Source of the DNA: Endocalyx cinctus | Lineage: Eukaryota; Ascomycota; Sordariomycetes; Amphisphaeriales; Apiosporaceae | Reading direction: 5' to 3' | DNA length: 64,000 bases | Assembly: GCA_001600455.1 (NCBI GenBank) | Contig: BCKC01000010.1 | Span: 316,144-380,143, forward strand | Part shown: positions 1-11,882 of the stretch, piece after piece | Position numbering within the stretch: the first letter of the stretch is position 1 | How the letters are laid out: each line of letters starts with the position of its first letter | Made by a program: the position numbers and the translations under genes | Notes under the pieces: generated by a model | The model's database searches: none | Seen by the model: the letters and a program-made list of their open reading frames with translations, nothing else | What the model was told of the DNA's origin: nothing

Positions 1-600
1 ACGACGCTTTCACGTGAGGATATTCTTCTTCGCTTCCACCTACCCTGGTTTTGATTCTATTTTATTTTAATCATTATGAGATGGGAATTATAATAATAAT
101 ACACGTAACTAAATATCTATATTATCAACAGTATGAAAGCTTGGGCCGACCAATTAGACCCCACCCGGATGTCCGGCGTAAGTTTCAATTTCNCCCCCCC
201 CCCCCCATCACAATCCTATCCCTAGTCTCTCTCTCCACACCTAAGATAAAGAAAGAGTGAAAAAAAAAAGAAGAACAATAACAAGAAAAAGGAAATACTA
301 ACATGCCAAAAACCTTCAGATTCGCTTCCTTGCTGATCCTACAGGAGACTTTACCAAAGCTCTGGACCTAGGCTTCGAAGCTATCCCGGTTTTCGGTAAC
401 ATGCGGTCTAAGCGGTACGCCCTCGTCATCGAGGACGGTAAGGTCAAATCGGTTCATGTCGAGCCTGATGCCACCGGGACCGATGGTATGTTTTTTTTCT
501 CTCTAAAACTTTATCCATTTTATAGTATAAGGAAAATATCATTAACCAATATTACCAAATGCATATAGTTTCCATGGCTGATAAGGTTCTTGGTTCGTAA
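1..600 (+). CDS. Peroxiredoxin (Prx5/PMP20/Ahp1 type), 3' end only
   Basis: Only the C-terminal part of the gene is in the window. I read four coding pieces: 1-13, 132-177, 320-485 and 569-600 (stop), with GT-AG introns at 14-131, 178-319 and 486-568; every join keeps the frame. The pieces carry the hallmarks of a thioredoxin-fold peroxiredoxin of the Prx5 class: a MKAWADQL helix, then FLADPTGDFTKALDL, then YALVIEDGKV and a V-rich tail ending MADKVLGS. These enzymes reduce hydroperoxides using a peroxidatic cysteine, which lies upstream of the window. The second intron contains an unresolved base (N at 193) beside a run of 13 C. Family is clear; the exact paralogue, peroxisomal or cytosolic, cannot be told without the N-terminus. 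Confidence 0.9.
193..206. repeat. poly-C run with an ambiguous base
   Basis: An N at 193 is followed by 13 C residues inside a peroxiredoxin intron. The N probably marks an unresolved homopolymer length rather than biology. Confidence 0.9.
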
Positions 601-1083
601 AGAAGAATCTGAGAAGCCGAAATCTAATACTATCCATGTGCATATATACAATAGGGAAGACTTGTGTATAACTAGGAAGTCGACCCTGATATATTGACTA
701 AGGTGGAGTACGTGATAATTAGGAATAGGGGAATGAAAAAAGTTATCTTGCTATATATAGAGACAATTGAAGAAAAATAAATAAACAGCACTGGACTGGT
801 CTGAGAATCCGTTACCAGTGATATAATAGTCCGGTAATATCTTTTGCAAACCGGTGACCAATGATAAATTGTGTGCAAACGTCGAGAAGAGATAATTGGC
901 GGCTCTGATTCATGACCACCCAATTACAACAGTCATACCGGTTCGCCACATGACATCTACGCATAGTAAAATCCATACGACATAAAATATATTCGTTATT
1001 TCTCCTTACTATTCCCTATAACTTCCATCTTCCTCGCCATCCCACCTAAGATACATTCTCGTAGTAATTATCACAAATAGAAA

Positions 1084-1140
1084 CATGTATGTATGTATAC
1101 ACACCCACACACATATATATATTTATTTATTTTTATATAT
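1084..1140. repeat. TATG / CA / TA microsatellite
   Basis: Short tandem tracts of ATGT, then ACAC, then TATA and TTTA units in sequence; a compound microsatellite. Confidence 0.8.
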
Positions 1141-1450
1141 GTTTATATGCTTAGAACTGCACAAATTGCCCGTCGAGCCCGAAACAACGCCATTCCATGA
1201 AGAAGTACCTCCTCCTGTGTGTGTTTGCGCGCTTCGCGCATATACTTTGTTCTTCGCACCCCATATATGTGCGCGTTCCCGTCTGTCTATCAAATGTTGA
1301 GTCGTGAAAATGAACAGTTTGCTCCGCGAAAAAAAAAGGAGAGAAGAGAAGAAATAAGAAAGGTCCAGTTTAGAATGAAAAAAACAAAAGCAAATGCTAC
1401 TTAGAAACACCCCCATTCAAATAAACTACATCCCACATCATCCCCGCTAG

Positions 1451-1498
1451 CCATATATATACATATATACATATATATATGTATACGTATATATATAA
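1451..1498. repeat. TA/ACATATATA microsatellite
   Basis: Alternating TA and TACATA units, about 48 bp, just beyond the stop of the RBR ligase gene, probably in its 3' UTR. Confidence 0.8.
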
Positions 1499-1552
1499 GA
1501 CATCCCCTAGGAAAAGCTGGAGACATCAGATATACGGAAAGAAAGCAATGTT

Positions 1553-3368
1553 CTATCGCCGAGAGGTTCCATTCCCACCAGCCGAAGTACTTTTCAAATC
1601 TACATTAAAGGTCCATCGTTCTAAATGTGCCGAGACCGTTAGTACTACTTTTTCTTTTTTCCTTCTTGGTAATGACGCAGTAGGATAAACTTACCGTTAG
1701 CTAAGTTGTCAGCTGTGTCATCTAACAATATAATACGGCGTTTGTTACAATAAGCTGTCTTGTCCATTATGTCCACTTTCAATTTCGAATCGGATAACTC
1801 CGTGATCGGCTTCTCAAACATCTCGGACAAGGCCTCCACCGCCATCTCGAGATCCTTTTGGTTATTCTCGAAGATCTCCGTGAGGTTCGTCTTCCCCAGG
1901 TAAAATGCAAAGGCGTAGGTCCATTTGAGCGTCTGTCGACAAGTTTGCAACGCCTGAGATGCCATGTTTAGATATTGGACCTCGATCCACGACATGCCGG
2001 ACGCCGTCTGTAATTGCACCATCTTCTTCTCCGTCTTCTGGTAGATGTCTTTGTCAAGCCGGGCCGACTGTTCGTGGTTCGCGTATCGGTTATAGTAATG
2101 GAGGTAGCGTTCGAGGGAAACTCTTGATTTCGCTTGGGCGTCCCTGGCCTCGGACCCGCTCTTCTCTTCGAAACGGTTGCAGTTGTACCAGCTCGTACCG
2201 TGTTCTGACCATAAACCCATACACATCCAGCAGAACTCGTGCTTGCACTTGCGGCAGGTCATATGGTTACAGCCTCCGTTCTTCTCAATGGTCGAATTAC
2301 ACTTAGGACATTCTTTCGTATTGGCAGAAATCCAATTCGCTGTTTCGCTATCGTCGGCACATTTTTTCAGCCATCTCTTGACCAACTCGCAAGGCGCCGG
2401 TTGATGATCGCTCAGAATACAGCCGAAACAAAATCGGTGACCACACGAGCACGCAACTGTAGGCACAACTCTGTCGAGGTCCTTCTTCTTTACACCACAC
2501 TGAAGGGCGTTTTCGCAATCCGGCGCTGGACACCACTTCAGGATATCAACATCTTCGACATAGGTTCGGTTAAGCAATTCTCGGTAACGTTCTTGTAAAT
2601 CGTGCGTGACCAGCAGGTCAAGGGATCGGGAATCGATGATGCGATGGCAATTATCGGCTGGGCACTGGATCCGCGCAGCCTCACCCTCCTCTCGGATCTT
2701 TTGTGTTAAGTATTGACGGTAACAATCGATACAGTACCGATGCCCACACTTCATGGCGAATGTCATTAAACCCTCTTCATCTTCGCAGCATATATCGCAC
2801 ATGAAATCAGGTACCGTTTCTAGTTTCGGGGGAGTGGAGGAACTGGGCCCTAAGCCTGCCGCGTCGAGAACCTTTGTCGGGTTGTCCATATAATCTTCGA
2901 TTAGCCGTTCCTTGTTCCATCTAAAATAACGGAGCATAATAGCGGCGTCTTCTTTCTTCATCTCAAGGATCATGTTGACCTCGTCGATCATATCGTCTTG
3001 CTGTCTCTGGATATCTATCGGGGTGAATACGCTGAAGTCGATGTTGTAAGACACGTTCTTCCCCTTATTCAATTTCTTAGATGTGAAGGAGGGGTCGTCA
3101 TCCGGGTCATCGTCGAAGACATCGAAGCCTACAGAGCAATAGTATATGGATTAGCCACTTGTCGAAGAACAGGTTCGAGTACGGAGTAAGATGTGGGGGG
3201 GAGGAGAGATGCGGGGAGGGTCAATAGTAATGAAATCTAATTAGAAAGAGTATAATATAACATACCTTCGTCGGCGCCGGATAGATCGTCATCGTCGTCG
3301 TTATCGGTATCATGCATCACGTCAACATCGCTAGAGTTAGTGGAAAGGAAGTCCTCATCCGAATCCAT
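1553..3368 (-). CDS. Ariadne-type RBR E3 ubiquitin ligase
   Basis: Three exons on the minus strand, 3368-3266, 3128-1695 and 1620-1553, join in frame to a 534-residue protein. Start: the ATG at 3368 opens an acidic N-terminus (MDSDEDFL, then a DNDDDDD run). A UBA-like helical stretch is followed by RING1 from about residue 145 (CDIC, CGHRYC, CYRQ), an IBR domain (CGHRFCFGC) and RING2 (CPKC, GGCNHMTC, CWMC), then an Ariadne helical domain to the end. The RING2 cysteine at about residue 321 in GGCNHM matches the thioester-forming catalytic cysteine of HHARI, so the ligase looks active. The last intron has a textbook TACTAAC branch point near 1637. RBR ligases take ubiquitin from an E2 onto this cysteine and, in the Ariadne group, cooperate with neddylated cullins. 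The function is well supported; substrates are unknown. Confidence 0.95.
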
Positions 3369-5918
3369 GCCGGTGACGGGTGTAGGGGGGGCGGCTTCGG
3401 ATGCTGCTGCTGCTGAGGCGAGGACTCGCTTTTTTGGAAGCGTGTCGGGTTTGTTTGAGATTAACTTCGCCTCAGCCGCCGTACGTTTCCTCGTGGTAGG
3501 AGGAATCTTGACGACAAAGGACGATAACTCGAGGTGGGCTCGCCCGAGACGAGCCTCAAATGATACCTTGAGGTCACGTTAGCCTATCTCGGACGTTTCA
3601 AGGATCCTCTTGTCCGGAGGAGGCCGAGGGTGACGGTGGTTGTTATTGTTGTTGTTGAGGTTGAGGGGTTCGAGTTCGAAATTAAGGTTATGGTGAAATG
3701 TAAATGTTCGGGCAATGATTAGCGACAAAGAGACTTAAATGTTGTCAGAAGGAAGACAAGTTTGACTGATGCATCAGGCAGAGAAGATTGTACAACTAAT
3801 AGGGAGAGTGACTGCGTGTGTGTGAGAGAGTGGCGGTGGTGGAGTGTATTGTGGATCACGAGGGGAGGCTAGTTCCAAATGGTGAATGACTTGTCGAATG
3901 GGGAAGAAAATATAATACACAGTAGTTATTGAAGAAACGTTATGGGAGGGGAATATTTCAACAGGTTTAAACAATTTAAATAATTATTTGAGCGACGATT
4001 CAACGAGATTTTAAGTAAGGGGTGAGATGAGATATATGCTCGGTGCATACATTCTATATACGGAAGCGAAATATTTGCACCTACTTAAATACCAAGTAAA
4101 TATAACTATATGTAGAGTAGTAGGTTAATAGTGTAGCGATAATTACCTAGGTAGCCTAGGTAGCGTCCACGGGTAATGGTACGGAGACTGAAGGGTAGGT
4201 GGTATAAGTACTTAGGTACCTTTAGGTATTGAATGAGAGTACCTTTAGGTATTAAATGAGGGAAGGGAGATAGAACTGGCGACGATATGTTTGAGGGAAA
4301 TAGAAGGTTTTAGGTATACTTGTATAAAACCATCCGTTACTTCCGCTGAATCTTAATAATATATATACTGTACTGTCCAGTTTAACTGTGTATGAATCCC
4401 TAGCAGCCAGGCAGCCTAGCTGCCTAGGTAAGTAAGCAGAAGGAATGAATGTCCCATAGATGGATATGGTGTATATGCTGATAACCTATGTAATAATTTA
4501 ACGATAATAACTTCAATATTTTAGTTAATTATACTCTTTTTTTGTTGTTGTTGTTTTCTTTCTATCTTTTCCATAAACATGCAGAAAGTATTTATTTAAA
4601 GCACTTACTATGTACACAAGTGTACCGTAAGATCATCCATGATAAGGTTACCTCATCTAATCTTCTGAGGTCTTCTTCTCACCTGTTTATATGTACCAAT
4701 CTGCTAATCTACCGCAAACGTTGAGGGGGAGGAAACCAACTTATTTAAAGGTACCCGTTACAAACCGATACTGTAAATAAAGAAATCCTGTTTAGGCACG
4801 TCCACGGGTATCTTTTGGTACTTAAGTAATCAATCCATCATCATTAAGTACTTCCAACTTACCTACATATCTATTGACGTACTTGGGTAGTAGATATCAT
4901 CTAAAAAGTGTCAATACAAGCTTTACAAAAAAAAGAAACAATGGAAGCCTAAATAAAACCCCAGTACAGTATATCTACACAGTAAAGTACTATGTAGATA
5001 TGCTACGTGGAAAATCTGGCAGGTAACACACCCCCTATGACTTTACCTAGGCAGCTAGGGTAGGTACTTTTCCTATGCCTAAGTAAAGATTTGGAAGTAC
5101 CTACTGTAACGGCAACGATACCTACCTACCTAGGTACTAATTAACTTAGCCTACTTACTTACAGCTAATACTATACCTAAGTAGTTTAGGTACGTAAGTG
5201 TAGGTACTAGGTATCTATGGATCTAAGTACTGTTTCGGTAGTGGATGTAACACTAAAGTCACGAGCCAAATTTAGGTACCGAAACCTGCGAAACCCACTG
5301 CCTGCACTGTGCCTTAGGTGGGTTCTAAGGTTATTACATCACAAGACAAGTTTTAAACCCCACACCAATACTATACTATATGTACGTCGGGTGTATGTAC
5401 GTGGCTGCGTGGGTAATTATCATTGTCAATATCATCATTACCGTCATCAATTTGCTGCATCAGAAAGTATGACTCTGCTATCCTGAGAGAAAGTGCGGCG
5501 GTGAAAAGCTACTAGATGGTTGGATAAATGTTGTTCTCGCTTAACTTCCGGTCTTCAGGTCTCCTTAGCGGCCTAGCCGAGCCGAGTTAAAGACGTTGTC
5601 AGACGGGTAGCTCACTCTTGACAGAAAGCTCTCGAATTCATGCGAAATAAGCGCATAGCCACGCCCATTGAACCATTATGTGTTCCTGAACAAGGCCATT
5701 CTTTTCTCAAGTCTAAATTTTGACAGTCAAGATCTTTAGGAAGAGACAGCCTACAACATGACTTGGAGTTTATAGTGTATGGATAGAGAATTCACCACCA
5801 TGATGATAGTAAATATGAACAGCTGCTTGCAGCTGACATATAAGTTCTTTATTTTAGTATTTGTCCATTGAGATTTCTATGATCCGATTCTTTCCTTTCT
5901 TCCGGTCCAAATTTTGAA
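3369..5918. other. Long intergenic region with TAGGTACC-type motifs
   Basis: About 2.5 kb between the RBR ligase start and the MFS transporter start. The first few hundred bases should be the 5' leader and promoter of the ligase. From about 4140 to 5215 the sequence is AT-rich and scattered with short palindromic words of the CCTAGG / TAGGTACCTA kind. I found no open frame with family features. Confidence 0.7.
4140..5215. repeat. Dispersed CCTAGG/GGTACC palindromic words
   Basis: Recurring short words built from ACCTAGGTA, TTAGGTACC and AAGTACTTA occur near 4145-4165, 4196-4250, 4418-4433, 5045-5070 and 5118-5215. Similar words recur near 33838-33872 and 56183-56206. They are not a tandem array and have no visible borders. 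Confidence 0.55.
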
Positions 5919-7771
5919 ATGTCGTTGAAAAGGGAGGCCAACTCGAGGGAACCAATGGCAACCCAAACACCCCCCGTAATGCCCGAGACCGTAGGGGATA
6001 AAGACGTTGCCATCGCAATGGTTGGCGAAGAAGGCAACGCTATTGATCCTGTCGTCGAAAAGCGAGCGGTGCGCAAGATCGACTGGTTCTTCATACCTGC
6101 CATGACAATTGGCTGTAGGTGTGCTAGCTTTTCATAGATTTGTAAATTAAAGGTGGAACATATTTATTAGCTGTTTCGATCATAATTATTGATTTTGCTG
6201 GCAGACTAGACGGATTAGTGTACTACGATAAAGTGAGTTCTGATTTGACTCCCCCTGAAATCACGCACCGCGTATCTTACATACGTATCCCTAGGCCATC
6301 CTAGGTTCGGCTGTGCTCTTTGGCATGACGACGGATCTGCAGCTCAGCGTACCGGATCCGCGCAACCCCTCGGTGGTCGACACCAGCCGACTTAGCTGGG
6401 CGACGTCTATCTTCTACTTCGGTATGTTGGCGGGGCTGTACCCGATGTCGTATCTGCTGCAGCGGTTCGAGACGGGTCGGGTCCTAGGCGTTGTCGTATG
6501 CGCGTGGGCGACGATCTGCGCCCTGACCGCCGCCGTCGTTTCCCACCAAGGATTGTACGCGCAACGGTTTTTCCTAGGTTTCGTCGAGAGTGTCGTGCCG
6601 ACGGCCTTCATGTGTGTCGTGAGCGGAAACTACACTCAAAAGGAACAGTCGTTGCGCCAGAGCTGGTGGTTCTCCGCCACGGGGCTGTGGACCGTCGTGG
6701 GTGGCGCGCTCAACTACGGGTTTGCGCAGATCAACGGCGGGGCCCTTCGTCGCTGGCAGTATATCTACGTCTTCGCCGGCGTTCTGACTTTCTTATTCGG
6801 ACTGTTTTGCTTTTCCATGCCAAGCTCCCATGTCGACGCCTGGTTCCTAAATAAGGAAGAGAGGTTCGCCGCCGTGGAGAGGCTGCGGCACGGTCAGACG
6901 GGAGTGAGATGCACTAAGTTTAAGCCGTCGCAGCTGAAAGAAGGTCTGCTCGACATTAAGATATGGCTCATCGCGATTATGATGGCGTCCGCTTATACGG
7001 TCAACGGGGCAGTGTCAGGCTTCGGTCCGCTTATCGTGTCGACGTTCGGGTGGAGAACCCTCGATTCCATCCTCTTCCAGTTTCCCCTAGGCGGACTGTG
7101 CTGGTTTTCGATTTTGCTGACAGGGTGGCTCGGCACTCGCTATCCCGATATTCGCGTTTTCATGCTCATAGTCTGCTGCTTCCCCGTCATCGCCGGCTGC
7201 GCTGTCATCTGGAGGAGCGATTGGAGCTACCACGCTGCCGCCCCCGTTGTTGGATATACCCTGACAGGAACTTTTGGTGCCGTCGTCAGTCTTATCATCA
7301 CGCTTGGTATGTCTAATGTCGCGGGGCATACGAAGAAGAGTTTTACAGCGGCGACTATATTTGTGGCATATTGTGTTGGTAGGTAATCTTGCAGTGATAA
7401 TCAGAAAGCCATGGATAATCTTGAGACTGACACCAGATACTACGGAAGGGAATATAATTGGTCCTCAATTGATCAAGTCACAGCAGAAGGTATATCATTA
7501 CCATGAGCTTTGGCTTGGTCTCATTATAAGGTTCGTATTTTCTCCCCTCTCGCTGCCTATAATCTCTTCAGTATATGATTTCTTTACTAAGCATGCTCAC
7601 TCCTAAAGCTACGGCATCACGATATTTGCTTCAATTGGTCTCTATACCGTACTCCGACTCGAAAATCGGAGGAAAGAGTCGGCCGTGGTGGATGATGAGA
7701 CGGAGAGGGCTAAACTTGCTTTTCTCGACCTCACTGACAAAGAGAATCCGTATTTCAGATATGTCGTGTAA
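5919..7771 (+). CDS. MFS transporter, allantoate/nicotinate permease (Dal5-like) type
   Basis: Five exons (5919-6118, 6205-6232, 6295-7378, 7449-7530, 7609-7771) join in frame to 518 residues. The acidic N-terminal tail leads to the motif DWFFIPAM, typical of fungal anion:cation symporters of the Dal5/Tna1 group, followed by the short exon LDGLVYYDKA, many hydrophobic helices, the conserved NIIGPQL just after a splice site and a C-terminus rich in charged residues ending LTDKENPYFRYVV, which matches the family's usual end (D.TD.EN..FRY). Such proteins sit in the plasma membrane and import small organic anions such as allantoate, nicotinate or vitamin precursors. The substrate cannot be read from sequence. 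A second in-frame ATG lies at 5952, so the exact start is uncertain. Start chosen as the first ATG with an open frame. The gene converges on the next one, with 163 bp between stops. Confidence 0.9.
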
Positions 7772-7934
7772 ACAGATGTGTCTTGCTGGAATTTACAAAT
7801 GGCGGTTATTTTTCAACACCCGCAAAATTTTTAGCCCTGCTTCTTGGCTTTGGCTTCCAATATCGTTATCTATCACTAACGCTGTTTCCATTTGCACGGC
7901 ACGTGGGCTACCCAAAAAGGTAGTTCGGAATATG

Positions 7935-8293
7935 CTATTTATACTTCCTCGTATCGGATGATTCCCCTGAATGAACTTTTTTGAAAATACTTTGGTAACC
8001 TTCGGCGACCTTGGACGAAACCTCCTCTGACGATATTTTGTGCGACCCCGTGGAGCCTCTGCTTAGAACGCTGCTCCTGCGCCGAGTCGGTTGATCATTT
8101 TGAGTAGCAGCCGCGTTGACATCATGGATCATGGCCTCTGCCTGAGTTCCTAGGTGATGAATGAAGTGTCAGTGATGATTCCCGCATAATCGCAGAAAGC
8201 TGTGATAAATGTTAGTGAGCATGGTGGTTTGTTCATACGTATGTTACCAGCACCCCCAATACCAAAGGACCTTCGACGTTCTTTGTCACTCAT
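7935..8293 (-). CDS. Small GGAGNIR-motif protein (DUF3602-like)
   Basis: Two exons, 8293-8239 and 8149-7935, give an 89-residue protein. The donor is GTATGA at 8238 and the acceptor CACCTAG; joining them creates a continuous GIGGAGNIRTQAEAM, with the GGAGNIR motif split by the intron. That motif is the signature of fungal DUF3602 / Par32-type proteins, which are small, disordered and rich in Arg and Ser. The rest is polar (RRRSSVLSRGSTGS) and has no membrane segment. Par32 in yeast regulates ammonium transporters under TORC1 control; whether this small single-motif copy does so is unknown. It is too short for simple ORF calling to see whole. Confidence rests on the rebuilt motif and clean splice signals. 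Confidence 0.7.
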
Positions 8294-8995
8294 GTCTGAT
8301 AAAAATTGCCTTGATCATTGGTTGCAATAATATGAATCGATTGTATCTCATGAATGCGCATTCTTGACGATTGAAGGATCAAGAACATTGAGTTTCCATA
8401 AAATATTCAGCCACGAGAAAAGCTGCAAGACGGAGAACCTCCTCAGCGAGTATTTCAAGCGGCAATGTCGCGTTGATATCCACTATCCATCCTACCGCTT
8501 GCTTCACTCTGACTCGCTTCATTCAAGATCATATAAGAGATTACTGAATGGCTTATAATTGGTTAAACGCGATTCTTGATCTTAGATCCAAACCTTGTTG
8601 CTGTCCAGACCGTTACGCTTGTCGTCATCTCCACATAGTTGCACGTCTTAGTTTAATAGGAGATCGACGGTGCTAGGATAAGAAAAGAGAGCATCACTGG
8701 CTGCTGGATTATAGTAAATACTCTTCGAGGATAGAATTGTGACCATAATTTATACTTTTATTATTCATATTCATGTCGAACGGGATGTTTGGTTTTTATT
8801 TTACCATTTTAGGAATGTTGGTGTTGCCCCTTTTTATATTATGTATATATGCATTTAATTCCGTATTTATATATACCCGTTATATACATATATCTTTTCA
8901 ACTACATTGGACAGGTCACAGCTGTAAATAAATCGCATCATCGGCCCACAATTCAAAGACTCGAAGACTCAAGCCAACTTGACATAGCCGTCACC
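8294..8995. other. Intergenic, divergent promoters
   Basis: About 700 bp between the GGAGNIR gene (minus) and the RINT1/Tip20 gene (plus), so it should contain both promoters. It is AT-rich near 8750-8900. An open frame continues upstream of the RINT1 start to 8849 but has no family match and poor composition. Confidence 0.6.
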
Positions 8996-11536
8996 ATGGC
9001 AGGTATTACTGTGACTAGGCAGTACTCTACGGAGCCGGATACCATTAGGCTCGAAGATTATCTTGACGACAAGCTCCAGTCTACTACCGACCTTGAGAAC
9101 CTCGACAATCTACTAGCAAACGTCGAAGTTCAGCGCAGCCAACTCCAAACCCAGCTCGACGATGCGACTCGTGAACTCGAGGAGGCGCGGCGCGCCGCGG
9201 AAGACCGACAAGGCGGCCTTGCCAGATATGTTGCCGAGTTCGAGAAGCTGCAGCAGAGCATCGACGTCCGGCTCCAGATCGTGGCCGAGTCGACCGCCCC
9301 GGACGACGCCATCCGACGACTCGAACGACCGATGAGCCAGCTCCATAAGGTGGAACTCGCGTACCAGTACGTCTCGCTATTACAGGATGTAGAGAACCTC
9401 AGGATGGAAGCTCGGTCGCACCTACCGCAGCACCCCAAGGCTGCCCTAGAGTCCTACTCGAGGCTGAAGAGGCTGACCGTACGACTGAAAGAGCTACACG
9501 AAATAGGCGATCAGGCCGCTCCACATCTGGTGAATCACGTTGAGAAAACCACCGACCTTCTGTGGACAGAGATGAAGATGACGATGTTAAAAGAGATGGA
9601 GATTGTCCTGAAAAAGCGGAACTGGCCACAGGGCGTCGATCCTAGCGCCGAGATGGACGTAGAGTGGCTGGAGTGTTTTGAAAAGCTCGTCGATCTACAG
9701 GTACCGGAAGTTTTGTACTCTGAAGAAGTTGTGGTTCTGCTACCATTTGAAGCCATGGCGAAACATTTTCAACAATGGTTCCGATTTCAGTTTATGGGAA
9801 ACAGTGCCACAAGCAGTCCACAATCGTTTGGAACTTTCTGCATCCCGCAGTTCATATCTCTCATCGATAAGTGGGAGAGTTTCTTTCGCGAAAATGTTGG
9901 CCATGTTCTTGTATCCCGTTTTCACGAGACCCGAGTTGGGGAATTTTCCGTGTATCTTGATCCGGCCTGTGCGCTAATCACTGCCTTGCTGCCCGTGATG
10001 AGAGAGAAGGTTGCCTCAGTCGTACAGCACGGGCTAAAGAATCCGCAATTTCTGAGTAGTCTAATGGTTCAGCTCATGGATCTAGACGATGAGCTTCGAT
10101 CGCGATTTAATTATGACGGCGGTGACCCTGAACACGGCTGGGCGGGTATCACGTCCCAAGTCCTCGACGAACATTTTGACGCGTGGCTAAAAGCCGAAAA
10201 GGACTTTGCCTTGGAACGATTTCACGCTATCATGAATTCGCCGGATTCTCGAAACATTGATTATGACTACAGTGGTAATGGAAAGATGAAACCGACTTTT
10301 GGCGCCGTGAGGGTTACAGACCTTCTCAAGACCATTACTTCTCAATATGAGAGGGTTCGCAAGTTTTCCCACAAGCTCAAATTCCTCATCGAAATCCAAC
10401 TCGATATTTTGGATGATTATCACGATAGGTTTAGGGACTCTTTAGACGCTTATTATTCCATCACTTCCACTTTGGGCCGAACTTTGCATGGTGTTACGAA
10501 GGAGCAAGCCGCGGCCCTCGAGGGTACGGGAGCCTTTGAATCTCTTTGTAGAGTCTTGGGTAGCTGTGACCATATTGTCGCGACTCTCAAAGATTGGAGC
10601 AATGAAGAGGTAGGAAACTCACCCGTTCGCGCATCTGATCAGTCTTCATAACTAACCGTACCTTGAAGTTTTTTGTTACCATGTGGGAACAACTCCAAGC
10701 AAAGGCTAAGGAGAATAGTAACCAAGAGAGCATTACCGGTGATATGAGCCATGAAGCTGTGAAAGACCGCATCTCATCCGCCGTTGGCTCTGATGAGGAC
10801 GGTGGTATACTGTTCGACGAAACCATAGCGGCCTTCGCGAGTCGGCGGAAGACGGCCGAAGAATACCTCGTCTCCGCCCTGATTGATTCTCACCAGAAAG
10901 TCTTCCGCGCGTATCTCACAAAGTCCCAATGGACCACCATAAGTAGCGATAGTAAGCGGCTTCTTCCCCTTTTTATATAAACCTTTCATCAGCTAACACG
11001 AACAGTTGACGTGTCGCAACTCGCGGTGACGGCTGAACTAGATGAACCATTAAAAGTATGTATACTCTAATAGCTTCTTCTATTCAAGCTCCATACTAAT
11101 ATATATGCTCTAGGTCCTTAAGCGCAACTTAAGTTTCCTTGGCGCCGCCCTAAGCGCAGCCGTAAACCGCCGTGTCTGGCGAGAAGCGCTAGAGAAACTC
11201 CAGGATATGCTCTGGACGGATGTTCTGATGAGGCAGAATTTCACCACTTTAGGCTCCGCTCAATTTGTGAAAGATGTACAAGCTATCGCGTCCATAGTGG
11301 ACCGCCATCTGACGGAGGGTTCTCTCGCTTTGACAGGACTGCAAGACGGATTGAGGTTGTTAAGTCTGCCGTTAGAGACAACTAACGACGGTTCCTTTTC
11401 GCTCCAACAGGCTAGCGATCTAATTTTCACAGACAATACTGAGGCGAAAAAGGTACTCGCGGCTATGGGGCTGGAATCGCTTACTCCGGCAAACGCGCGG
11501 AAGATCTTGCAAAGAAGGGTAGAAAATAGCGAGTAA
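8996..11536 (+). CDS. RINT1/Tip20-family ER-Golgi vesicle tether
   Basis: Four exons (8996-10609, 10669-10951, 11006-11055, 11114-11536) join in frame to 789 residues. The ATG at 8996 has a good context (caccATGg); the open frame upstream to 8849 lacks family features. Residues about 33-110 form a long heptad-rich coiled coil, followed by helical repeats with the family words LKRLTVRLKELHEIGD, VAEALY-like and YDYSGNGKMKPTFGAVRVTDLL, and a C-terminal block where the family ends. RINT1 (human) and Tip20 (yeast) are subunits of the Dsl1/NRZ complex that tethers COPI vesicles at the ER with SNAREs. It acts on the cytosolic face of the ER. Length matches the family (about 700-800). Identity is good; Dsl1 and Sec39 partners are not in this window. 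Confidence 0.88.
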
Positions 11537-11882
11537 GAAAACCGTCGTCTTTTAGAGTACATAATAGACGAGAGACATAGTGCTCCATGAACAAGTTCCG
11601 TAAATAATTTAAGAATAAAACAAAACGCTTGGTCAATGTTGAAAAATAAAAATACCCATCCCATGAATTCTTAAGGATATAACCACGTCTTTCATTTATA
11701 CATTGTGTATCCTTTCTCTTTTGTATCTTTCCGCGTTCCCATTTCTATGTGTTGAACGCCGAGCTATATAGACCATTCCTTGAAGATGGAAACAACGCTT
11801 TCTTCCATGCATGGTGTACTTCATACAGATTCTATCAATTCAGAAGCAGGACAAAGCCTTCCCTTGTCTCTCTTTGCTATTC
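11537..11882. other. Intergenic between convergent genes
   Basis: About 350 bp holding the 3' ends of RINT1/Tip20 and the mitochondrial carrier. Nothing else seen. Confidence 0.7.

Larger units (their letters stand above)
601..1552. other. Intergenic, convergent 3' flanks
   Basis: About 950 bp between two convergent genes (peroxiredoxin end and RBR ligase end). It holds simple repeats (TATG/CA tract near 1084-1137, AT tract near 1451-1498) and only short, family-less open frames. I see no gene here. Confidence 0.7.

Noticed and set aside
8849..8995. Upstream extension of the RINT1/Tip20 frame
   Set aside because: Aromatic-rich, AT-driven composition; the ATG at 8996 has a better context and starts the family-like part.
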